Assembly: GCF_018854015.1 (NCBI RefSeq)
Contig: NZ_JAAXYO010000099.1
Span: 1-10,530, forward strand
DNA from: Igneacidithiobacillus copahuensis
Lineage (GTDB): Bacteria > Pseudomonadota > Gammaproteobacteria > Acidithiobacillales > Acidithiobacillaceae
DNA length: 10,530 bases
Direction of reading: 5' to 3'
The position numbers and the translations under genes are program-made. Shown in pieces: positions 6,448 to 10,530 of the stretch; position 1 is the stretch's first letter; each line of letters opens with the position of its first letter. The notes below the pieces were generated by a model. That model had not been told where the DNA came from. It was given only the letters and a program-made list of their open reading frames with translations, and did not search any database.

Positions 6448-6506
6448 GTAACTTACTGTGTAAGTGTAAGATTGGTAAATTACAGGTAGATGTCAAGTAA
6501 AATTAC
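6448..6506 (-). promoter_or_regulatory. kfrA-like gene promoter with GTAA-N-TTAC operators
   Basis: On the minus strand a perfect -35, TTGACA, lies at 6491-6496; at the normal 17 base spacing the -10 (AATCTT, 6468-6473) is weak. Three palindromes surround these elements: GTAACTTAC (6448-6456) between the -10 and the ribosome site, GTAAATTAC (6475-6483) inside the spacer, and GTAAAATTAC (6497-6506), with a 2 base centre, just upstream of the -35. This placement is typical of an autorepressed promoter. GTGTAAGTGTAAG (6458-6470) adds half-sites between them. Confidence 0.6.
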
Positions 6507-6530
6507 ATTGCACCCCGCCATGCCGCGCTC

Positions 6531-6535
6531 TGGAG
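6531..6535 (+). repeat. target site duplication, left copy (TGGAG)
   Basis: TGGAG directly precedes the left terminal inverted repeat and is identical to the five bases after the right one. Five-base duplications are the rule for Tn3-family insertion, so the element inserted here by transposition and its ends are intact. Confidence 0.92.
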
Positions 6536-6573
6536 GGGGTCCCCTCAGAAAACGGAATATAAAACCCGTTAAG
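6536..6573 (+). repeat. left terminal inverted repeat of the transposon
   Basis: This 38 bp end begins GGGGTCCCCTCAG and finishes AACCCGTTAAG. It matches the complement of 10248-10285 at 36 of 38 positions, differing only at positions 9 and 11 from the tip. The inner TTAA provides the stop codon of tnpA at 6569-6571. Confidence 0.95.
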
Positions 6574-9535
6574 CTCCTGAGAAGGGCCGCAGTGGCCGAT
6601 ATTTTCCCTGCTTGAGTTTGGCGCTACGCCGCCACAGGTAATCCCCCGTCAGATTGATGTGCTCCCAGCCCAGTGGCGACAGATATTGCAGCAGCGTTTC
6701 GTCGACCACTTGCCCATGCTCCTGCAGGGCACTGACCGCCCGCTCCAGATACACGGTATTCCACAGCACGACAGCCGCTGTCACCAGATTCAGACCGCTG
6801 GCTCGGTAGCGTTGCTGTTCAAAGCCCCGATCCCGGATCTCCCCCAGCCGATTGAAGAATACCCCCCGGGCCAGCGCATTGCGTGCCTCACCCTTGTTTA
6901 GCCCCGCTTGCACTCGCCGGCGCAGCTCTACACTTTGCAGCCAGTCGAGGATGAACAGCGTCCGCTCTATGCGTCCCAACTCGCGCAGGGCCACAGCCAG
7001 ACCGTTTTGACGCGGATAGCTGCCGAGCTTCCTGAGCATGAGAGAGGCCGTCACCGTCCCCTGCTTGATGGAGGCCGCCAGGCGCAGGATATCTGCCCAA
7101 TGGGTGCGGATGATCTGGAGGTTCAGGGTGCCACCGATCATCGGCTTGAGGGCTTCATATCCGGGGCCATTCTTGGGGAGAAACAGCTTGGTCTCCCCCA
7201 GATCCCGGATCCGCGGCGCGAAACGGAACCCCAACAGATGCGTCAGGGCGAAGACATGATCCGTGAAACCGGCGGTGTCCGTGTAGTGCTCTTCGATCCG
7301 CAGATCCGACTCGTGGTACAGCAGCCCATCGAGCACATAGGTCGAATCGCGCACACCGACGTTGACCAGCTTGCTGCTAAACGGCGCATATTGGTCGGAG
7401 ATATGGGTGTAGACCAACCGACCCGGCTCCGCCCCATACTTCGGATTGACGTGTCCGGTGCTTTCGGCCTTGCCGCCGGCGCGGAAGCGCTGACCATCCG
7501 ATGACGAGGTACTACCATCTCCCCAGTGCGCGGCGAACGGATTGCGTAGCTGCGCATTGACCAGGTCGGCCAGAGCCACCGAGTAGGTCTCATCGCGGAT
7601 GTGCCAGGCCTGCAGCCAGGAGAGCTTGGCGTAGGTCATGCCCGGGCTCGATTCCGCCATTTTGCTCAATCCCAGATTGATGCCGTCGGCAAGGATCGCC
7701 GTCAACAGCAGAGTTTTGTCCTTGGCTTCATCTCCACTCTTGAGGTGCGTGAAGTGGCGGGTGAATCCGGTCCAGGCGTCCACCTCCATCAGCAGTTCGG
7801 TGATTTTAATGTGCGGCAGTAGCGCCGCCGTCTGGTCGATCAGCGCTTGCGCCGTGTCAGGCGCGACCGCATCCAACGGGGTGATTTTCAGGCCGGAGTC
7901 CGTGATGATGGCATCGGGTAGGTCATCGGCGGCCGCCAGTTGATGGGCGCTGACGAGTTGCTGTTCCAGCAGGGCCATGCGCTCCTGCAAATAGGCTTCG
8001 CAGTCGGTGTTCACCGCCAGCGGCAGGGCACCAGCCTGGGTAAGCTCGTCGAACCGCCCGGCAGGGATCAGGTAGGTGTCGAAGTCCTTGAACTGGCGCG
8101 AGCCCTGCACCCAGATATCGCCAGAGCGCAGGGCATTCTTGAGCTCTGACAGGGCGCACAACTCGTAGTAGCGCCGGTCGATGCCTTCTCCGGTGACCAC
8201 CAGCTTTTTCCAGCGCGGCTTGATGAATCGGGTCGGTGCGTCTGCGGGTATCTTGCGGACATTGCTGTCATACAGGCCACGGATCACCTCAATGGCGTCA
8301 AGCAGATCCTGGGCCGCCGGTGCCGCCCGCAATTTGAGAACGGCCAGAAAAGGTGCGGCATAAAGTCGGACGGTGGTGTAGCCGTCACCGATGTGGTGGA
8401 GGAAATCGAAATCGGCGGGACGGGCCAGACTTTTGGCTTCGGTCACACTGGCGGTGAAGTCCTCCCAGGGGAGAATAGATTCAATAGCGGTGAAAGGATC
8501 CGAACCGCTCTTACGGGCTTCCAGCAAGGCATCCCCGATTCGTCCATACAAGCGAACCTTGTCATTGATGGCCTTCCCAGAACGCTGGAACTGCTCCTGA
8601 TGTTTTTGTTTGGCGGCGTTGAATAACTTCCCCAGGATGCGGTCGTGTAGGTCGATGATCTCATCAGTTACCGTGCCAGTGGCTTCTATGACTAGTGCCA
8701 CCAGGGTCGCATAGCGGCGCTGGGTCTCGAACTTGGCGAGGTCCGCTGGCGTCATTTGGCCACCCTCACGAGACAGCTTGAGTAGGCGATTCTGGTGAAC
8801 CAGGAAATCCATGCCGACGGGCAAATCTATCGCCTGTAGGGCCTGCAAACGCTCAATGTGCCGGCGCATGTGCCGCGAGTTCGGCTTGGCCTGTGCCTCC
8901 CGCAGCCAGGCCAGCACCGTCTTCTGGCTGCCCTCCTTGCGCTTGAGGAGCGCATCCAGTCGTAGGCGATGGTCGGCCGACAGCATATCTGTCAGTGCCT
9001 CATAAATCCGTCGATTGGCCCGGGTGATCGCCTCAGCACAGATGCGATCGATGACGCTCAAAGCTGGTAGCAATACGCGCTGTCCTCGCATGACCTCTAC
9101 CAAAGCCATCGCCAATACAATGCCCTTATCAGTTTGTAATGCCTGATCCACAAGATTAGAAATGGCAGACTGATAATGGCGCGCAGTAAATGTCTGGAAA
9201 CCAAAGATGGTCTGCAGCTCGACCAAATGCTCTCGTCTCGTATTTTCCCGCCGACCATACTCGGCCCAGCAGCTTTCTGGGACTTTGAGCTGTTTCGCCG
9301 CCATACGCAGCATAGGGGCGAACGGTTCTTCATCGGCACGCATCATCACGCCAGGATGACGCATGTAGCAAAGCTGAACTGCAAAACCTAACCGATTTTC
9401 TGGCCCGCGACGTTGCCCAATGATGGATAGGTCTGTTTCATCGAACGTGTAGTGCCGAATGAGCTCCTCTTTGGAGGTGGGCATTTCCAGCAGACTGTCG
9501 CGCTCGGTGGCGGACAAAATGGAACGGCGGGGCAT
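6569..9535 (-). CDS. tnpA: Tn3-family transposase TnpA (Tn21/Tn501-like)
   Basis: This 988-residue DDE transposase binds the terminal inverted repeats and carries out replicative cointegrate transposition. It opens with MPRRSILSATERDSLL, the Tn21/Tn501-type N-terminal DNA-binding region, and has the length I recall for Tn21/Tn501 transposases. The catalytic acids can be placed as Asp680 in SSSDGQRFRAGG, Asp753 in EEHYTDTAGFTDHVF and Glu883 in LNKGEARNALARGVFFNRLG; the spacing of the last two (130) equals that of Tn3 D765-E895. Other conserved blocks are present: HISDQYAPFSSK, GGTLN, LRKLGSYPRQNGLAVALREL and LSPLGWEHINLTGDY. No frameshift or missing key residue is seen. AGAGGAG stands 7 bases before the ATG. 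The gene starts at the res region, so resolvase bound there could repress it. The stop lies in the left inverted repeat. Confidence 0.97.
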   Translation of the reverse strand: MPRRSILSATERDSLLEMPTSKEELIRHYTFDETDLSIIGQRRGPENRLGFAVQLCYMRHPGVMMRADEEPFAPMLRMAAKQLKVPESCWAEYGRRENTRREHLVELQTIFGFQTFTARHYQSAISNLVDQALQTDKGIVLAMALVEVMRGQRVLLPALSVIDRICAEAITRANRRIYEALTDMLSADHRLRLDALLKRKEGSQKTVLAWLREAQAKPNSRHMRRHIERLQALQAIDLPVGMDFLVHQNRLLKLSREGGQMTPADLAKFETQRRYATLVALVIEATGTVTDEIIDLHDRILGKLFNAAKQKHQEQFQRSGKAINDKVRLYGRIGDALLEARKSGSDPFTAIESILPWEDFTASVTEAKSLARPADFDFLHHIGDGYTTVRLYAAPFLAVLKLRAAPAAQDLLDAIEVIRGLYDSNVRKIPADAPTRFIKPRWKKLVVTGEGIDRRYYELCALSELKNALRSGDIWVQGSRQFKDFDTYLIPAGRFDELTQAGALPLAVNTDCEAYLQERMALLEQQLVSAHQLAAADDLPDAIITDSGLKITPLDAVAPDTAQALIDQTAALLPHIKITELLMEVDAWTGFTRHFTHLKSGDEAKDKTLLLTAILADGINLGLSKMAESSPGMTYAKLSWLQAWHIRDETYSVALADLVNAQLRNPFAAHWGDGSTSSSDGQRFRAGGKAESTGHVNPKYGAEPGRLVYTHISDQYAPFSSKLVNVGVRDSTYVLDGLLYHESDLRIEEHYTDTAGFTDHVFALTHLLGFRFAPRIRDLGETKLFLPKNGPGYEALKPMIGGTLNLQIIRTHWADILRLAASIKQGTVTASLMLRKLGSYPRQNGLAVALRELGRIERTLFILDWLQSVELRRRVQAGLNKGEARNALARGVFFNRLGEIRDRGFEQQRYRASGLNLVTAAVVLWNTVYLERAVSALQEHGQVVDETLLQYLSPLGWEHINLTGDYLWRRSAKLKQGKYRPLRPFSGA

Positions 9536-9694
9536 GGAAGACTCCTCTCGTAAACGCAGGTTTTTGAGAGGGACTGTCGGCCATCGTGACCAAGAGCGAC
9601 AATCAATAACATAGCGTTCTCAAAAACAGGTCTTGAAATATTATTCTTGATTCATTACCTTCGCAATGAATATCGAGAAGGTTAGGAGAAAAAT
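9536..9694. promoter_or_regulatory. res: res site and divergent promoter region of the transposon
   Basis: The 159 bp between divergent tnpA and tnpR is where resolvase should bind and recombine. Nested inverted repeats are visible: GTTTTTGAGA (9560-9569) with TCTCAAAAAC (9618-9627), and inside them TGTCG (9575-9579) with CGACA (9597-9601), the latter 27 bp end to end, the size of one resolvase subsite. A third imperfect pair is TTCTTGATTCATT (9644-9656) against AATGAATATCGAGAA (9665-9679), next to tnpR. The count of three fits the three subsites of classic res, but I cannot say which is the crossover site. Promoters of both genes must lie here; none is strong by eye. Confidence 0.65.
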
Positions 9695-10252
9695 ATGCTG
9701 ATCGGTTACGCCCGGGTATCCACCCAGGATCAAAATCTGGACCTGCAACGGGAAGCGCTGACCAAAGCCGGTTGCGAGAAGATCCTGGAGGACCAGATCA
9801 GCGGCGCCCGCGCCGAGCGACCCGGTCTCACGCAGGCACTGGATGTGCTCCGCGCCGGGGATACGCTGGTGGTCTGGAAGCTGGATCGGCTGGGACGTAG
9901 CGTGCGGAATCTGATCGACCTGGTCAGCAGCCTGCAGGCTCGGGATGTGCAGTTCAAAAGCCTGACCGACGCCATTGATACCGGGACGCCATCGGGACGG
10001 TTCTTCTTCCACGTCATGGCCAGTCTGGCCGAGATGGAGCGGGATCTGACGATTGAGCGTACCCGTGCAGGCCTGGAAGCCGCCCGCAAGCTCGGGCGTG
10101 TACCCGGAAGAAAGCGACTGATGACGGAGAGCAAGGTGGCATCGGCCCGGAAGCTTCTGGAGAACGGCACGCCACGCAGAGAGGTCGCCGAGCACCTCGG
10201 GGTATCCTTGCCGACGCTTTATCGCTGGGTTCCGGGAGCATCGCGCCCTTAA
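9695..10252 (+). CDS. tnpR: serine resolvase TnpR
   Basis: This 185-residue small serine recombinase resolves the cointegrate formed by TnpA by recombining two res copies. The catalytic domain opens with MLIGYARVSTQDQNLDLQRE, with nucleophile Ser9 and Arg7; Asp64, Arg65 and Arg68 in WKLDRLGRS and the AEMERDL block (112-118) are conserved. The long helix runs to about residue 135, and GRVPGRK links to a C-terminal helix-turn-helix (147-179: KVASARKLLENG, REVAEHLGVSLPTLYRW). AGGAG lies 6 bases before the ATG. Its sequence type (IGYARVSTQDQNLDLQ) differs from the Tn501 resolvase as I recall it (IGYVRVSSFDQNPERQ), so TnpA and TnpR may have different origins. The stop codon lies in the right inverted repeat. 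Confidence 0.95.
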   Translation: MLIGYARVSTQDQNLDLQREALTKAGCEKILEDQISGARAERPGLTQALDVLRAGDTLVVWKLDRLGRSVRNLIDLVSSLQARDVQFKSLTDAIDTGTPSGRFFFHVMASLAEMERDLTIERTRAGLEAARKLGRVPGRKRLMTESKVASARKLLENGTPRREVAEHLGVSLPTLYRWVPGASRP

Positions 10253-10285
10253 CGGGTTTTATATTCCGTTTTCTCAAGGGACCCC
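10248..10285 (-). repeat. right terminal inverted repeat of the transposon
   Basis: Read on the minus strand from 10285, this 38 bp end begins GGGGTCCCTTGAG and finishes AACCCGTTAAG, matching the left end at 36 of 38 positions. Its inner TTAA provides the tnpR stop codon at 10250-10252. Confidence 0.95.
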
Positions 10286-10290
10286 TGGAG
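10286..10290 (+). repeat. target site duplication, right copy (TGGAG)
   Basis: TGGAG immediately follows the right inverted repeat and is identical to 6531-6535. Together with GCCTCCAGAG (10291-10300) and the left flank it rebuilds the original palindromic target. Confidence 0.92.
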
Positions 10291-10530
10291 GCCTCCAGAG
10301 ACCTCGGCGAAGAAGGAGATACTCCGCTACCCGCGCCAGCATTCCGGGTAGTCGCGAGAGCTGCCCTGCAAGCATGCGCTCTGCCCCCCTTCAGGAAAGC
10401 CCCGTAAAGGCCCCAAATTTGCCCTAGGACGCACGCTAGAGGGCCAGGATAGGGAAATGCCTTGCTTACCCACAAAATCGCTGCACAAGGCTGTGGATGA
10501 CCATGCCAAGACTGCGTCTCCTTGGGACTA
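10291..10530. other. interrupted backbone without a supported gene; possible origin-like features
   Basis: This is the other side of the backbone that the transposon split, upstream of the kfrA-like gene. No open frame on either strand has a convincing start, ribosome site or recognisable product. A hairpin CTACCCG (10327-10333) / CGGGTAG (10345-10351) with an 11 base loop is present. Two sequences one base away from the DnaA box TTATCCACA lie in opposite orientation near the edge: TTACCCACA (10466-10474) and TGTGGATGA (10492-10500, whose complement is TCATCCACA). Such elements occur in plasmid origins, but no iterons or replication gene are visible, so an origin is only a possibility. Confidence 0.35.

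Larger units (their letters stand above)
6536..10285. mobile_element. complete Tn3-family transposon, 3,750 bp, no cargo
   Basis: The element is bounded by 38 bp inverted repeats beginning GGGGTCCC and flanked by 5 bp TGGAG duplications. It contains only tnpA (minus), a 159 bp res region and tnpR (plus). The transposase resembles that of Tn21/Tn501 throughout, and the inverted repeats, as I recall the Tn21 ends, share most positions including CTCAGAAAACGGAA. Unlike Tn21/Tn501, where tnpR and tnpA point the same way at one end, here the two genes diverge from a central-right res region, a Tn3-like arrangement. The TAA stop of each gene lies inside a terminal repeat, so the element is close to the minimum size for its gene content. 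Matching ends and duplications with intact genes suggest a fairly recent and possibly active insertion. Confidence 0.95.

Noticed and set aside
5354..10280. Similarity between the oriT arm (TTGAGAAACCC) and the transposon end (TTGAGAAAACGG)
   Set aside because: Only eight bases are shared, the contexts differ, and the transposon ends are explained by the Tn3/Tn21 repeat family.
10014..10475. Minus-strand 153-codon open frame across the right end of the transposon
   Set aside because: It is antisense to tnpR and crosses the insertion junction, so it cannot be an old gene.
1..10530. CRISPR arrays, tRNA and rRNA genes
   Set aside because: No regularly spaced repeats of suitable length and no tRNA-like or rRNA-like conserved segments were seen on either strand.

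Overview
The window looks like part of a mobilizable plasmid, or a plasmid-derived island, from a Gram-negative proteobacterium. The support is a relaxase and oriT of the RSF1010 (MOBQ) type, a KfrA-like plasmid protein, a BrnT/BrnA toxin-antitoxin pair and a complete Tn3-family transposon with a Tn21/Tn501-like transposase. The backbone is GC-rich. The sequence does not fix the species; an Acidithiobacillus-like or other gamma/betaproteobacterial host is only a guess.

Layout. Positions 1-1290 hold a clearly AT-rich segment with one glycosyltransferase family 9 gene (heptosyltransferase-like), preceded by what may be the tail of another gene. Composition changes after about 1290. The minus-strand pair brnT-brnA (1526-2084) follows, its genes overlapping by 41 bases. 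A region without a convincing gene (2085-2472) carries two exact copies of a small palindrome, GTAACTTAC. A large minus-strand relaxase gene (2473-5274) comes next: its N-terminus aligns with RSF1010 MobA, but its long C-terminal part carries two LPD7-like modules and not the RSF1010 primase. A candidate oriT (5315-5377) lies between it and a divergent MobC/TraD-like accessory gene (5462-5812), the same arrangement as in RSF1010. A kfrA-like gene (5844-6428, minus) converges on it and has GTAA-N-TTAC palindromes in its own promoter.

Transposon. A 3,750 bp Tn3-family element (6536-10285) sits just upstream of the kfrA-like promoter. It has 38 bp terminal inverted repeats (36/38 identical) and a 5 bp target duplication, TGGAG. 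It encodes only a transposase (tnpA, minus) and a serine resolvase (tnpR, plus), transcribed outward from a res region. Both genes use a TAA stop supplied by the terminal repeats, so there is no room for cargo. Removing the element and one copy of the duplication restores a perfect 18 bp palindrome at the target. The last 245 bases resume the interrupted backbone and contain no gene I can support, but do hold two near-consensus DnaA boxes.

How the parts work together: MobA and the MobC-like protein would process oriT for mobilization by a helper conjugation system; BrnTA and the KfrA-like protein would serve maintenance and control; the transposon and the AT-rich glycosyltransferase segment look like later acquisitions.
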